A stretch of DNA of 64,000 nt from positions 124,001-188,000 of the forward strand of contig CAZFCE010000006.1 in assembly GCA_964517605.1 (NCBI GenBank), given 5' to 3'. The notes beneath the pieces are model-generated. The model was not told where the DNA came from. It worked only from the letters and a program-made list of their open reading frames with translations, and made no database searches. The translations under genes were made by a program, and so were the position numbers. Source of the stretch: J095 sp964517605. Its GTDB lineage: Bacteria; Chloroflexota; Anaerolineae; 4572-78; J111. Shown here in pieces: positions 1 through 13,100 of the stretch (the first letter of the stretch is position 1; each line of letters begins with the position of its first letter).

Positions 1-38
1 CACCCTTTCTGGTTGAGGTTGGTTGTTAAGGCGGCGGT

Positions 39-467
39 CTATTTGCCGGTCAGGGTAACTCGCAACGTTTCCGCGCCCACCGCTGGCAGGTGAAACGGCT
101 CACTGGTTGCCGTAGGCGCGGCGCTCTGGCCGACCACCCAACGGAAGGGGCCGGTGCCAAAATCTTTGGCGGCCACCCACCAGCGCCGGGAGCCAGTTTC
201 ATCCAGCCAGCCACGCCAGCCGTCAACATCCTGCCAGTTGCCGTTAATATCCTGCCACTGCACCACGCTCCATGCGCCAGGGTAATCAGGGGCAAAAAGT
301 TCAATGGCGGCGCCCGCCGGCTCGCCACGGCCATCATGGTTCTCGGATGGCCGGTCGCGGTCCGGCAAGCCGCCATTGGCCAGAACAATAGGAGCGGCAA
401 CCCCCAACCACATCATCACTACCAGGCTAAAAATCAGCCAACCGGTCAGCTTTGGTTTTATTTTCAT
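39..467 (-). CDS. small exported protein of unknown function
   Basis: This 142-aa protein begins MKIKPKLTGW and has a textbook Sec signal peptide: a basic n-region, a hydrophobic core at about residues 9-29, and a probable cleavage near ANG. The mature part is rich in Trp, Asp and Gly (WQDINGNWQ, GWRGWLDE, RRWWVAA, FRWVVGQ), which suggests a compact beta fold acting outside the cytoplasm. I recognise no family. The ATG at 465-467 was chosen because the signal peptide starts there and an AAAGGG ribosome-binding site lies just upstream. The open frame extends further upstream but that part does not look coding. It is divergent from the gene at 684, with a palindrome in between. Confidence 0.65.
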   Translation of the reverse strand: MKIKPKLTGWLIFSLVVMMWLGVAAPIVLANGGLPDRDRPSENHDGRGEPAGAAIELFAPDYPGAWSVVQWQDINGNWQDVDGWRGWLDETGSRRWWVAAKDFGTGPFRWVVGQSAAPTATSEPFHLPAVGAETLRVTLTGK

Positions 468-561
468 TGGGATACCCTTTTGTTGGTTTTGTGAAATTGC
501 GCGGAATTTAAGTATGAGTCTACCACTATATTCGACCATCTGCGGAATAACCTTACTATCA

Positions 562-614
562 AAACCGCTAAAAAAACCGATAGTCGGTAAGACTATCAGT
601 TTTTTTAGCAGTTT
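562..614. repeat. 24-bp near-perfect inverted repeat between divergent genes
   Basis: Two 24-nt arms (562-585 and 591-614) are separated by 5 nt and differ at only two positions. Each arm carries a run of A or T and the sequence CGATAGTC or GACTATCA near the loop. The repeat lies in the 216-bp gap between the divergent genes at 467 and 684. A terminator there would be unusual, so an operator or a remnant of a small mobile repeat is more likely. The role is inferred only. Confidence 0.5.
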
Positions 615-683
615 CGCTAGTAATAATACCTCCGTAATCGCCGAAGAAATTAATGTTGCCAAACATATCGCGGAGTTTAGCCA

Positions 684-1028
684 ATGGGTGACTCTCTTCA
701 GGTGGTAATTTATGGCCAATCTATTGCCTGGGCGGCGGTAGAAAGCGTGCTCCAGAAATCGCCTAACATTTCCATTATCAAAATCACCGAACCGGAACAA
801 TGGGGCAATTTGGCCGCGTTGGGTGTGGATATTGTGCTGTTTGACGAGAGTAAACCCTCTTTTCATATTGAACGGTTGAAACGTCAGATTCCTTTGGGCA
901 TATCGTTGCTGGGCTTAAATTTTGATAAATCCAGACTGATGCTGTATGTGAGCCACCCGAATAACCTGCCGGTTTTGAGTGAATTGGCGCAGATGATTCA
1001 GCGTGATGCCCCTCGCCCCGGCGTTTAA
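684..1028 (+). CDS. short receiver-like protein, unknown function
   Basis: This 114-aa soluble protein looks like a truncated response-regulator receiver fold. Strand 1 is LQVVIYGQS, followed by a helix, a second strand ISIIKITE, and then VDIVLFDE, which ends in the Asp-Glu expected at the phosphorylation strand. Further alternating strands and helices follow (GISLLGLNF, LMLYVSHP). The paired acidic residues expected at the end of strand 1 are absent, so it may be a pseudo-receiver. There is no output domain. A GGAG sequence precedes the ATG. It faces away from the exported-protein gene and lies upstream of the beta-helix protein. The family call is tentative. Confidence 0.55.
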   Translation: MGDSLQVVIYGQSIAWAAVESVLQKSPNISIIKITEPEQWGNLAALGVDIVLFDESKPSFHIERLKRQIPLGISLLGLNFDKSRLMLYVSHPNNLPVLSELAQMIQRDAPRPGV

Positions 1029-1117
1029 TCTTTAAAAACATCGGTTTAAGCAATAGATGATGGTCACATTGAACGTGGCTATCACCTGGCCAACTTTTTG
1101 GGGAAGATAGATGACCT

Positions 1118-4100
1118 ATGTCCAACATCTCCTTTTTTGCCGCATCGCTCCGTAACCGGGTGGTTTGTATGCTGCTGGCCGCCGTGGGCGTAGCGGCGCA
1201 GGTTGCGCTGCCGGTTCTGGCCGCCGGTAGCATCACCGTAACCGGCAACGCCGATACCGGCACGCCCGGCGACGGGTTCTGCACCCTGCGCGAAGCTCTG
1301 GCCAACGCTAACACCGATAGCGACACCTCCGGCGGTGATTGCGCTGCCGGCAGCGGCGTTGACCTGATTGAGTTTGCGCCCGGATTGAACGGCCACACCA
1401 TTACCCTGGCCGGCGCGGAGTTGGTGATTAGCAGCAACCTCACGCTCAGCGGGCCGGGGGCGGATTTGTTGGCCGTCAGCGGTGGCAATGCCTCGCGGGT
1501 TATCAGCGTAACCAACGGCATTGTAGTTATCAGCGGCCTCACCATTCGGGATGGAGCGGTGTCCGGCGCTAATGGCGGCGGCATTTATACCAGCGCCACC
1601 CTAACGCTGGATCACGTGACCGTGGCCGGCAACAGCATTACCGGCGGCGGCAGCACCAACGGTGGCGGTATTCACAACAGCGGGGTGTTAACGGTTACGC
1701 ACAGCGCCATCATCAGCAATACCAACCTGGGGTCCTTTGGGCGCGGCGGTGGCCTGGCCAACAACGGCATAGCAAATTTAAGCAACAGCACCATCAGCAG
1801 CAATCGCTCCAACAGTTATGGCGGCGGTATTTTTAACGGCACCGCCGCCGTACTCACCAGCACCTTTAACACCATCGCCCGCAATGTTGCCGTTAGTTAT
1901 CTGGGCGGGGGGTTCTCGCAGCAGAGCAGTACCGCCAAAGCCACTATCAAAAACACCTTGCTGGCCGATAACACCGCCACCGCCACCAACAGCAAAAATG
2001 ATTGCGACTACCTGGTCTCGGCCCCCGTTTCACAGGGGTATAACCTGGTGGAAAGCGCCGGTACCTGCGTTTTTACCGCCACCGGCGACCTGACCGGGGT
2101 GGACCCCAACCTTGGCCCGCTAACCCGCAATGGCGGGCACACCCTTACCCACGCCCCGCTCAACGGCAGCGCCATCACCGAGTACATTCCCCCCGGCGTT
2201 AACGGCTGCGGCTGCAACAGCGACATCCCCACCGACCAGCGCGATTACCTGCGGGCCAATGCGTGCAGCGTTGGTGCCACCGAATACAGCGGCATCTGGC
2301 TTACCCTGCAAAAATACGCCTCTGACAATAGCCCGACGCCGGGCCAGACCATTACCTACACCCTGGTGGCGACCCTGACCCCCAGCGATAACGTCAGCGT
2401 TACCAATCTGCTAATGACCGATACGCTGCCCACCGGAATCAACCTGGCGGGAGTGCCGGCCATAGAAGACGGCAGCGGCAGTAGTAGCGGCTCGCTGCCC
2501 ACCCTGGTTAGCGGGCTAGCCCTCACCGGCGGTCAATCGGTTACGGCTACCTTTCCGGTTACAGTCAGTACCGGCCAGACGGTTGGCACGCAACTTACCA
2601 ACACCGCCCGGATCAGCATTGATGAGTGCCCGGCCCCGGTTGTGACGTCTCACCGGCTTACCATCAGCAATATTGCGCCGGTGGCCGTGGGCGATAGCCT
2701 GCTGGTGGCAGAAGACAGCGGCCTCACCACCACCCAGGTAATGGCCAATGATTTTGATTTAAATGGCGATAGTCTCAGCCTCAGCGCGATTGGCCCCGGC
2801 AATCACGGCGGCGTCACCGGCCTTGGGACCGGGGTGATCAGTTACACCCCGGCGGTAAATTTCAACGGAACTGAGGTATTCACCTACACCATTACCGATG
2901 GAGCTTTGACCGGCACCGGCGTGGTTACGGTTTCCGTCACCACGCTCAACGATGCGCCCTCGTTTGGGGCAGGGGCGGCACAATGGTGGCGGCAAACCGG
3001 CGGCCCGCGTACCGTGCCCGGTTGGGCCACCGCCATTTCGCCCGGCCCGGCAGATGAGGCCGGCCAGAGCCTCACCTTCACCCTCAGCACCGATAACCCG
3101 GCGCTGTTTTTGGCCCAACCCGCCCTCAGCGCCACTGGACAACTCGGCTTCACCCCCAATCCGGCCAGCTCTGGTACGGCTTTGGTCACGGTGACTCTTC
3201 AGGATAGCGGCGGCGTGGCCCTGGGCGGCGCGGATACCTCATCCCCGCAAGCCTTCCCTATCTACATTGTGCCGGGCGATGCCCTGGGCGGGATTGATCC
3301 CGTTACCGGCGGTTCGCTGGATTACATCGACCCGTCAACCGGGATGACTACCACCATTCAGGCTGGCGGCGGCGCTGTTACCAGCGCCATCCACTTGGCC
3401 TACGATGAGTTGCCCGCCAGCGGCCACCCCCGGCCCGCCGGTTACAACTTTGCCGGGCGGTATTTCACGCTGGATGCCTACCAGTCGGGCCGCGAACTGG
3501 CGGGGTATCAATTCCTGACCCCCATCACCCTCACGCTGAGTTACTCCCCTGACCCCGCCGCCATGAATTACGCCGATGAAACCACGCTGGTGCTGCGCCA
3601 CTGGAACGGCAGCACCTGGGACAGCGGCGGCATTATCCTGCTCAACCACGATCTGGCCAACCACCGGCTGACGGTGCAGCTTAATCACCTCAGCGAGTAC
3701 GCGCTGGTGGGTTATGCCCCGGTGCTGGAGCTTGCCCCGCAAGTGGATACCCTACAGAATCCACCCATGCCCGGCTCGGTGGTGACTTACACCCTGACCT
3801 TCAGCAACAATGGCAGCCTGCCGGCCAGCGGCGTGGCAATCAGCCAAACCCTGCCGGGCGGCCTTTCCTTTATAAACTGGGTGGCGCAGAACAGCGCCGA
3901 TTTCAACTCAACCAACAATACCCTCACCTGGGGGCCACAACCGCTGGCGGTCAGTATACCGGTGACGGTTTGCTTCACGGCCCGCATTACTCCTTCGGTG
4001 GCTATTTCAAACACCACCATTACCAGTACCGCCTACTACAGCTCGGCCAATGCCGGCTTCGGCACCGCCGAGGTCGCCTTTACCACATCCTACTTTTACG

Positions 4101-4141
4101 AGAAATATTTCCCGGTCATTTACAGGGATTCTGAGCGGTAG
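1118..4141 (+). CDS. secreted CSLREAI-type beta-helix / DUF11-like surface protein
   Basis: A 1007-aa exported protein. Residues 1-36 form a signal peptide with a hydrophobic core near 16-33 and an LPVLAAG cleavage region. Residues about 38-60 carry a FCTLREALANAN motif of the CSLREAI type, found at the N-terminus of many Chloroflexota secreted proteins. Residues about 60-395 are a right-handed parallel beta-helix with repeated GGGI/GGGL turns and N-S-T ladders. A DUF11-like adhesion repeat follows at 395-510, then a cadherin/Ig-like module at 515-615 with the VAEDSG and YTPAVNFNGTEVFTYT signatures. Further beta-sandwich modules follow, and a second DUF11-like repeat at about 880-990. It ends YFPVIYRD, a short C-terminal motif common in this phylum. 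The protein probably sits on the cell surface. Only 34 bp separate it from the giant gene downstream, so the two are probably co-transcribed. Confidence 0.85.
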   Translation: MSNISFFAASLRNRVVCMLLAAVGVAAQVALPVLAAGSITVTGNADTGTPGDGFCTLREALANANTDSDTSGGDCAAGSGVDLIEFAPGLNGHTITLAGAELVISSNLTLSGPGADLLAVSGGNASRVISVTNGIVVISGLTIRDGAVSGANGGGIYTSATLTLDHVTVAGNSITGGGSTNGGGIHNSGVLTVTHSAIISNTNLGSFGRGGGLANNGIANLSNSTISSNRSNSYGGGIFNGTAAVLTSTFNTIARNVAVSYLGGGFSQQSSTAKATIKNTLLADNTATATNSKNDCDYLVSAPVSQGYNLVESAGTCVFTATGDLTGVDPNLGPLTRNGGHTLTHAPLNGSAITEYIPPGVNGCGCNSDIPTDQRDYLRANACSVGATEYSGIWLTLQKYASDNSPTPGQTITYTLVATLTPSDNVSVTNLLMTDTLPTGINLAGVPAIEDGSGSSSGSLPTLVSGLALTGGQSVTATFPVTVSTGQTVGTQLTNTARISIDECPAPVVTSHRLTISNIAPVAVGDSLLVAEDSGLTTTQVMANDFDLNGDSLSLSAIGPGNHGGVTGLGTGVISYTPAVNFNGTEVFTYTITDGALTGTGVVTVSVTTLNDAPSFGAGAAQWWRQTGGPRTVPGWATAISPGPADEAGQSLTFTLSTDNPALFLAQPALSATGQLGFTPNPASSGTALVTVTLQDSGGVALGGADTSSPQAFPIYIVPGDALGGIDPVTGGSLDYIDPSTGMTTTIQAGGGAVTSAIHLAYDELPASGHPRPAGYNFAGRYFTLDAYQSGRELAGYQFLTPITLTLSYSPDPAAMNYADETTLVLRHWNGSTWDSGGIILLNHDLANHRLTVQLNHLSEYALVGYAPVLELAPQVDTLQNPPMPGSVVTYTLTFSNNGSLPASGVAISQTLPGGLSFINWVAQNSADFNSTNNTLTWGPQPLAVSIPVTVCFTARITPSVAISNTTITSTAYYSSANAGFGTAEVAFTTSYFYEKYFPVIYRDSER

Positions 4142-4175
4142 CGCCGGTTTCGCTTAATTTCAGGAGGTTGTAACC

Positions 4176-7100
4176 ATGTCTTGTCTGCAAAGCCTTAAAT
4201 TATCACAAAAAATTGTGCTTTTATGGGTTGAATTGCTGGTACTGGGCGGCTTAGCCTGGTGGGGGCTGGTTCAATATTGGCCCGCTGCCCCGGCCTCAAC
4301 CATCAACCCGCTGCAAGAGGCGTGGGCGCAGTCTCAGGCGGTGGGCAAGTACAAATTCAACGCCGAGGCCGAGCAATTAATGCTGCCTCGCCCCATCCCC
4401 CTGATGATTGGGCAAACCGACCAGCACGTGACCATGCGGCTTGAGGGGGAAGTGGTTGCGCCCGCTGAAACGCAATTCACCCTGAGTATGAAGGGTAAGG
4501 GGCTGGACCCCACCCCCATCGCCATTGTGCAAAATGGGGCGGAAAGCTACATGCTGCGCAACGGCGAGAAAATTCCGCTGGAGAACCCGGCCGGGCTGCT
4601 GACCCCCACCGGCGACAGCATCAGTTATCTGGCTGCCGCGCAAAATATTGAACCGTGCGGCGCAGAGGTCATCGCCCCGCCGGGTGCGGGGGCCTGTTAC
4701 GCCTTTAAGGTCGATGGCCCCAGCTTTGCCCAACACGTGTTGGAACAGATGCAAGCCCAGCTTGAGGCCAATCCCGCCGCCCTGCCGCCGGGCGCAACCT
4801 GGCAGCTTTCACCACCGGCGGCCATGAGCCGAATGAATGGCAATGGCCGGGTCTGGCTGGATGCTCATGGCCTGCCCCTGAAAATGAACGTAAATTTGGG
4901 CATTTTGGAAGCCTCTGAACTCTACGACGCCCAGGCTGACCTGGTGGTGAATTACGCCTTTGACGAGCCAGCCGTGGCGGCGGCGCAACAACAGGCGCGG
5001 ACCACCACCCCAACCTGGCTGGTCACGCTGCAAACACAACTGCCCGGCATGGCTAAAAACGCGCTGCTGTTGGGTTTCTCGCTGATACCGTTTGGGCTGG
5101 CGGTGGTCTTTCGGCGGCAGCGCTGGCTGTACGGGGCGCTGGTGATTTTTGTCAGCGCCAGCATGGTACTGACTCCGCTGCTGCAAGTGGCCGCCTACGC
5201 CAAATACAACACCGCCCACAGCCAGAATGCCTTAACCACCGCCGCCAACCTGCTTGTCCAACCGGCGGATGATCGGGAGACCGCCGCGCCTGTTGGCATA
5301 CCGGCGCCGCCCCCGGCAGATAGTCCCGCCGTGCCTGCCGTGGATACCTACATCCCGGACACCTACTGCGGCAAAGGTAGCGCCACCCTGGACCGTGACA
5401 GCGATGGCCTGCTCGACGCCGTGGAAAACTGCCTGGGCACCAACCCCAACGCCAAAGACAGCGATTATGACGGCATCCCCGATGGGGTTGAAGCCAACGG
5501 CTTTGAGTTTGACGGCAAAACCTGGTATACCGACCCGCTCAAATCGGACAGCAACGGCGATGGGCTGACTGATGGCGTCGAGTGGAAAAAAACCGATGAG
5601 TACGGGCAGGCCGCATCGTGGGATATTGATTTTGATAAAGTCCCCAACGTGTGGGACTTTGACGATGACGGCGATGGGGTGGCCGATATTAACGACCTTT
5701 CCCCGTTTTCCGCCACGGATTACAAAAACAAGTTTTCGCTGAATATTTTGGGCCAGTTTGATGGTTATATTTACCTCAACCTTCAGCTTCAACCGGGAAA
5801 TTTTGATCACTTGCGTTACACCAACACCGCTCTGGATTGGCGGGATGGCAACTGGGTGCGCGATATTTTTGGCCAGATCAAAGACCTGGACCAATCCACC
5901 GATGATTTCCGGCTGACGCCAATGCTGGAAGTTTACGCCAACAAAACGCCGGAAGCCGCGTTAATTCAAAAATACGGCATCTCAGTTTTTGAGAAAAACA
6001 AAAACTCGCAGGGCTATACCCGAATGTTTTTGCCGCTGGATTTGGTGGGAGATGGCACTCGGGTTGAAGCCTTTTCTACCCACATTGCCTACAGCGCCGC
6101 CACCCTGCGTAATTTGGGTGCAGACGGGATAAAATGGGAAGACGCCAAAATTATCTGGATGGTGCAGGGCAAAACCGACTCCTCCAATGCTCAAAATGAG
6201 GTGGTTATCAACAACCTGCCGGTGCAGATTGTTAAGGAATACACTACCCGCATATCGGGCTGGCAGGTGGTTAAAAGCAAAGATTATCATACCGCTATTT
6301 TAGGCACCCCGGATAACGCCGGCGACGACCGGCAGCTTTTTCAACTGCTGTTGGGCTTAAACGATACTTTTCTGAACGACCCCAACCTGAAGCTGTCCGA
6401 GATAAAAACCCGCTTCAGCAACGTCAATACGCCCGTTCAGCAGAAATGGGGCGTGACCACCCGCGTCGCCGTTGATGTACCGGCCGACCCGGACCCGCAT
6501 CAGGATCAGGGCCGCTTTAACCTGGATAGCCGGGTTAAAACATTTTTAACCAACCAGTACAACCTGGCCTTAACCAATACCGTTATCATCGCCACCGAAG
6601 AAAAGACCGGCCTGTACAATCAGGACGATTTAAGCGCGTCCAGCACGGCTATCAGCGTTGACCTGAGCAAGGTTGACCTGATCACCCGGCGCTCGCTCAG
6701 CCTGGATATGCGGCATGGCTGGGAAGGGCTGTCGGCGGGGGCGTTTTCCTCAGCGGTGGCAAGCCGGGTGTCCGGCGCGGTGATGACGGCGCTCCAGGAT
6801 TTAAAGGGCGAATACCCCCAAATAACCGCCGCCAACCTGTTGGCGCTCACCGAATCCATCTACATGACCTGGGCCACCGGCCGGTCCCGGATTATGAGTA
6901 TGGATAATCTGACGTTAACCGGCCAGCCCAAAACCGACCAGGAGGTTTACGAGCAGGTTTATCTTACCCCCAAAAACCGTTACACCCCGGCCAACACCGA
7001 TACTTTACCCGGCTACCTCATCGAAGTGGGGCAGTTTGCCCAAAAAGGCGGCGGCCTGCTTTTTACCGGCGGCCCGGGGCAAACGTGGCAATACCTTCAG

Positions 7101-10100
7101 GCCAACGCGCCAGAAGCCTGGCGGCTGGGATTTAACGCCAATACGGTTCCCTTCTTTAATACCATTGACGATGTCATAAACCAAAATCTAAATTCGGGGA
7201 GTTTTAACGCGGCCAAACTGGCCGAAAGCCCGCGTAATTTCTTTAACTCCTCCAAATTTGATCAATCCAAGCTGGGTACATTTGGAGGGTTGGGGGTAGT
7301 TGATACGGCCATCGGTATCACCAAAGAGGTGGGCAAATTAACAGGTAAATTTACCCTACAGGGTAGTAAAATAGGCCGGTTGGCATCGGCGCTTAACAAA
7401 GATGTATTCAAGGCGCTCAAAGGCACTTCCCGGTTGGGCGTTGCCAGTCTGGTGGCGGATATTGGCCTTACCTGGGTATCGTTTGGCACCAAGGGCGATT
7501 TTTCTACAGCCGGCGTGGCTACGGCCATTGCCACCACCGCGTTTTCGGTGATGCTGTTTGCCATCAGCCTGAATCCGGTGGGGGCGGTGCTGGTAGCTAT
7601 TTTTGGCCTGGTTGATTTTATTTTAGCGGTTATTCCCGGAGTTGATTTAAGCCTGTCCGGCGAAGCCATCAAGCTGTTTGTGGCCAGTAGCAGCGAATGG
7701 GTGACCAAAGTTGACGACTATCGGTTTGAAGGGGGCGAGAACAAATTAATAGATGTCGACCAGGGCTACGCCGTGGGCAACCGTTTTCGTATTTCCGCCA
7801 ATTTTGTCGGTAAAATTATTGGAAACTGGAAGGAATTCAGCGGCACCTCGGACTTTACCGACAGCGTTGAGGACAGCTCGATTACCGGCAGTTACCGGGA
7901 CGGCCAAACTTATTGGGATAGCACCTGGCATTCTGACAACATTGCCCAGAAAAATGACCAACCTCAATGCACCCGCCATGAATCCACCTTAACCTGTACC
8001 AATACAGCCGGGGTTGAATTTACCTTTACCAAGGCCAAACCCAACATTCAATTTTATTTTAAGCAGTACATTAACGCCAAAACCATTTCTGTGGATTGTT
8101 TGCGTATTTTATTCTACGTTGATTGCGATAATGCCACCAAAAAACTGGAACTCCCCACAGACCTGAAACAAGCAGACCAGTGGGCGTCCACCTCCATTTA
8201 CCTGGATGTTCTGCCCGGCAACCTCGATGACATCTGGAACTGGGCAGAAATGAAAAACCCTGACCCCGATGGCGACGGCTTGTTAGCCTCGGCGGAAGAC
8301 AAGCTAAAGACCGATAAAGCCAAATGGGATACCGACGGCGACGGTCTGTCTGACCGTTTTGAGTCTGACCAGATGCAAAAGCTGGGCACCGATGCCACCA
8401 AAGCCGATACCGATGGCGATGGGTTGAACGACCGGCTGGAGTACCAACTGGGAACCCGGATCAACAGTAAAGACTCCGATGGCGACGGGCTGACCGACAG
8501 CCAGGAAATTTATCACCCGGACGGCAACAATGTCTGGAGTGGCGGCTGGACCGTCAGGCTGAACGGCAAAGATTACCACGTTTTCTCTGACCCACTCAAT
8601 GAAGACCTTGATGGCGATGGGTTGACCGATTTGGCTGAAAAAGAGAACGGCACCAGTCCGGCGGCTTACAATAAAACGCCTCAACTCACCCTGGCTACCA
8701 ACCCGGTGGTGACTAACCCGGCTTCCGGCCTCAACGCCATTTATGTAAAACCGGGGGATAATGTAGCCTTTACCACCCGGTTGGCCGTGTATCCTCCCTA
8801 CACGGTTTCAACCGCCTTGCAGTTGAGTTTGCCTGCCGCCATCCTTGACAATATTTCGGTGGCCCCCCTCACCGGCGACCGCACTCCGGCCAACAGCGGC
8901 ACAAACGCCGCGCCCAAATGGTCGTTTGCCAGCGCCGTTTTGCAACCCTGGGAAGTCATTACCGCCGTTGTCACCGCCAGGGCCAAATCATCGCTTGGCC
9001 AATCCGCCGAGGGGTCGGTTACGGCGCAACTGCCGCATGCCAGCGGTAATCAAAATATTGCCGCGCCCATCATTGTTGATGCCGATGTGCCGTATTTTAG
9101 CCTGACCTCCCCGGATAACGGGGCCATTTTTGGCGGCGGCGCGAGCGCGGTAGTGGTGGGCGGCTATGCCAAAGACATCACCACCTGGATTGAACACGTC
9201 AATCTCAATATTCCCGGCCAGGGAGCCGTTAGCCTCGATAAAAGCCAGCCGCTCAGCCCGTGGGCCTACACCTGGAATCTGCCAGGCGATGGCCTCCACA
9301 CCCTCAGCGGCACGGCCACCGATTTTGTCAATAATGTCTCTGCGGCCGATTCGGTGGAAGTGCTGGTGGATAACACCCCCGCCGCAGTCACCATCAACCT
9401 GGCCGATAACGCCGTTTACGGCCCGCCTAAAAATGGAAAGGTCATCTCCATCGCCCTCAACGGCACGGCCACCGATAATTTATCTAACCTCATTGCCGTG
9501 GAACTCAGCACCGATGACGGCCCGTGGCGCGAGGTTTGGTCGTTAAACAAGGCCACCGGCGGCAACACCACCTTTGTTAATCGCAGTGCCAATTTTGCGC
9601 ATATCGCCGCTGCCGCCACCTGGAGCACAGTTTGGGAACTGCCCAATATCGAATCTGTGCAGGGCTACCACAGCGTCAAAATCCGCGCTTTTGATGAGGC
9701 CGGTAACTGGCCGGTCACGCTGGAACGCAAAATTATAGTCGATGTCATCCCCCCCAGCGATGAGCTGACCGAGCGCACCTACCTGTACAACTTCCCGCAG
9801 GTACCGGCGGGCAGCGCCCACACCTTCCACGGCGTAGCCAACGATGCCGGTAACGTGCCGCAGCCCTCTCGCCCGGTCGATTTGAGCGGCAGCCTGAACA
9901 GCCTGACCGACGCCACCATTCAGTTGGGGCTGGCCTCTATTGATGACAGCGTCGGCGGCGTCCACGCCACCTGGATTGGCGATTTCAACGGCGACCGGCG
10001 CGATGACCTGCTGGTTGGCCTGCCCGCCGCCGCCGGTGGCCGGGGCCAGATTTCCATTATCTACGGGCGCAGCGGCGATTGGCCCGTACCCAATGAGCAG

Positions 10101-13100
10101 GAAATGCTGGCCAACAGCCCTTCGTCCTTTGTCGGCGCGCCGGGGGCCGGGCTGGGCAACATTGCCTCGCCCGCCGGTGATGTCAACGGCGATGGCCGGG
10201 CCGATCTTCTCATTGGCGATCCGGCTAACAACCGCGCCTTTGTGGTGTTTGGGCAATCATCTTACCTGGGAACCAACGTAGAGCTAACCGCGCCCAAATC
10301 GGCGTACTGGTGGCTGCTCAGCCCGCCCGCCGGAGAAACCATCGGCACTTATCTGGGCGGGGCCGGTGACGTGAACGGCGACGGTTTTGATGACCTGCTG
10401 ATCGGCGCGGGTGGCGCGGCTAACAACGCCTACCTGCTGCTGGGACAGGGAGCGCCCATCAACAACAAAACCATCCCACTGAAATATACCGCTGCCGCAA
10501 AAATTTCCGGCGCGGGCGCGGCTACTCTGACCGGCCTGGGCGATGTCAACGGCGATCACAAAGATGAATTTGGCCTTGGCAGCGGCGGCAAAGTTTACAT
10601 CTTTGAAGGCAAAGGCAGTTACGCCCCCCAGGCCGGGAAATCGCTTTCCCTGAGCGATGCCGCCACCAGCCTGGGCAGCGCCGACAGCCGCCCCCAGCTT
10701 GCCGCGCTGGGCGATATCAACGGCGACCATCTGGATGATTTCATCTACAGCAGCGGCGGCAACCAGCAGGTAGTTTACGGCGATGGCACGCTCGACGGCA
10801 GTTGGGCCACCCACGGCTTCAGTTACGGCGCGGGGTTTGTGGCCGCCCCCGGCGATGTGAATCGTGACGGGTTGAAGGACATTTTGATTGGCGGCGGGGG
10901 CAGTGCCTACCTGGTGCTGGGCAGCAGCGGCGGGTTGGGCGGAGCCGTAGCCACCATCAGCGGCGTCGCTGCGGCCGGTTCCGCGCCAATGGCTAATAAA
11001 TCGGACCTGAACAGCGATGGTTCTTCTGATTTGCTGCTGGTGCCCAACACGCCCGCCGGTCAATCCATCGGCGTAGATTCCGCCTCGTCCCTGCCGGAAC
11101 TGCCCCCGGCCTGGCTGCCCACCCGCCTGAAAACGGCGGCGCTCCCCAGCATCTCGACCAATAACTTTACCGCCGTTTCCGGCGCAGACGCCTACGTTAA
11201 TGCCGCCGGTAGCTGCTTTAGCCTGACCCCCTGTTACAGCACCATCCAGGCGGCGGTGGATGCCCGCGCCGCCGGAGATTTGATTATTGTGCAACCCGGC
11301 GTCTACGCCGCCTTCACCATCAACGGCAAGAACAACCTGGAAGTGCGCGGCCTGAATCCCGACGCTGTTTTTGTGGACGGGGCCGGCGGCAGCTTTGCCG
11401 CCACCATCAGCAACGCCACCGGCGTGCGCTTAACGCAAATGACTTTTCAGAATGCCACGGTGGGGGTGCTGCTGAATAACGCCGGTGGCTACAATCCGCC
11501 CACCAATAAAGTGGTGCTGGATACGGTGCTGGTCAAAGACGTAACCAGCAACGCCATCTCTATGTCCCGCACCAGCGCCTTAACCGTTACCCACAGCACC
11601 CTGGCGGCCCCCGGCAACCACATCAACGTGACCGGAACGTATGACACCAATTTTGACCCCAGTTGGACGCCAATGGCGAACGCGCCCTGGCCGCTCGTCA
11701 ACGGCGGCGGCATCCTGGCCGCAGGTGATGCCATCAAGGCCTGGCCCGGCGGCGATACAATCACCGCTCCGCAGGTTTACCAGCCCGGCCCCAACTCGTG
11801 GAGTGGCGGCGCTTACACCGACCTGCCCGTACCGATGGGAGCCGAAAGCGTGATGACCTTCATCCCCAACGGGCTTTCGGCCCTCGGCGCATCCCGCTGG
11901 CAACCCCTGCTGGGCGGCGACACTCTCTGGAATTGGACCAGCGGCCTGGCGGCGGACCCCACCAACGGTAACGTTTATGTGGGCCTGGGGAGCAGCCAGA
12001 TATATGAATGGGACGGCAGCGGCTGGACGTACATTTTCGATGGCGGCGGCGGTCCGGCTTACCCTATCGAGGCTATGGTTGTTCACCCGGACACTCACCA
12101 AGTCTATGTGGGCGGCGGCCCAAGTTACTATGTTTCGCGCTGGAACGGCACCTCCTGGGAATACGTTGGGTCAACCGTTTTGGACCAATATGTCTGGGCG
12201 TTAGCCTATAACCGGTATAATCAGTTGTATGCGGGTACCAGTAATAAAGTAGCCAGTTACCTGGGCAGTACCAGTTGGAGTACGGATAACTCGGTGTCCG
12301 GGGGCAAGGTAGACGCCCTGGCCTTTAACCTTAGTACCAACACCTACTATGCCGGGGGTGAGTTTACCTCCGGCCCGTATGGTTCTGCCTACATTTTTTC
12401 CAGTGTTGGCAGCATGGGCAATGTTATTAACGGGCCGGTCAGGTCCATTGCGGTGGATTCGGCCAGCGGCGATGTCTACGCCTGCGGCAGTTTTCAATCG
12501 CCCGGCATTGCCCGCTGGGATGGCAGCAATTGGACAATCCTGCCGGAAATTGTGTTGAACCCTAAACCCGGCACCAATACCTGTAGCGAAATTATTTTCA
12601 GCAATGGCCGCCTTTATGCGGTTGGCCCCTGGGAGAGTCTGGCCGGGAATAAACCCCGGGTGGTGCGCTGGAACGGCTCCGGATGGGATGCGCTGGCCCC
12701 GGATGGCGGCGGCGGCGAAGTTTCCTATATTTCCGGCAGAGAGGGGGGAATGGTTGTTTCCGGAGGCTATTTCAACGCGATTGGCCGACCGGGGAATATG
12801 GTCAGCAGTAACAGAGTGGCCGGGTTTGACTACACCCACTACACGTATGACAGCAATTCCTCAACGTGGACTAATGCCAAACTGCCGCCTGTGCCGCCCG
12901 GTCAGGGGGCCAGTTATACCATAGATACCAACGACCAGCAGCTTTATATCCCCGGCGGCGGCAGCAAATTATCGTACCGGTACAACCCCACCGATGACAC
13001 CTGGAGCGAGGCCGGGGCGCTGCCCACCTCTGTCACCGCCAGCGCCATGACCATCGGCAAAAATGGCGATGTCTACGCCATCCTCAGCGATGGCAGTTTT

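Noticed and set aside
9543..11294. Long minus-strand frames opposite the giant surface gene
   Set aside because: They are antisense shadows of GC-rich repetitive coding DNA, with Ala/Gly/Arg-rich low-complexity products and no start signals.
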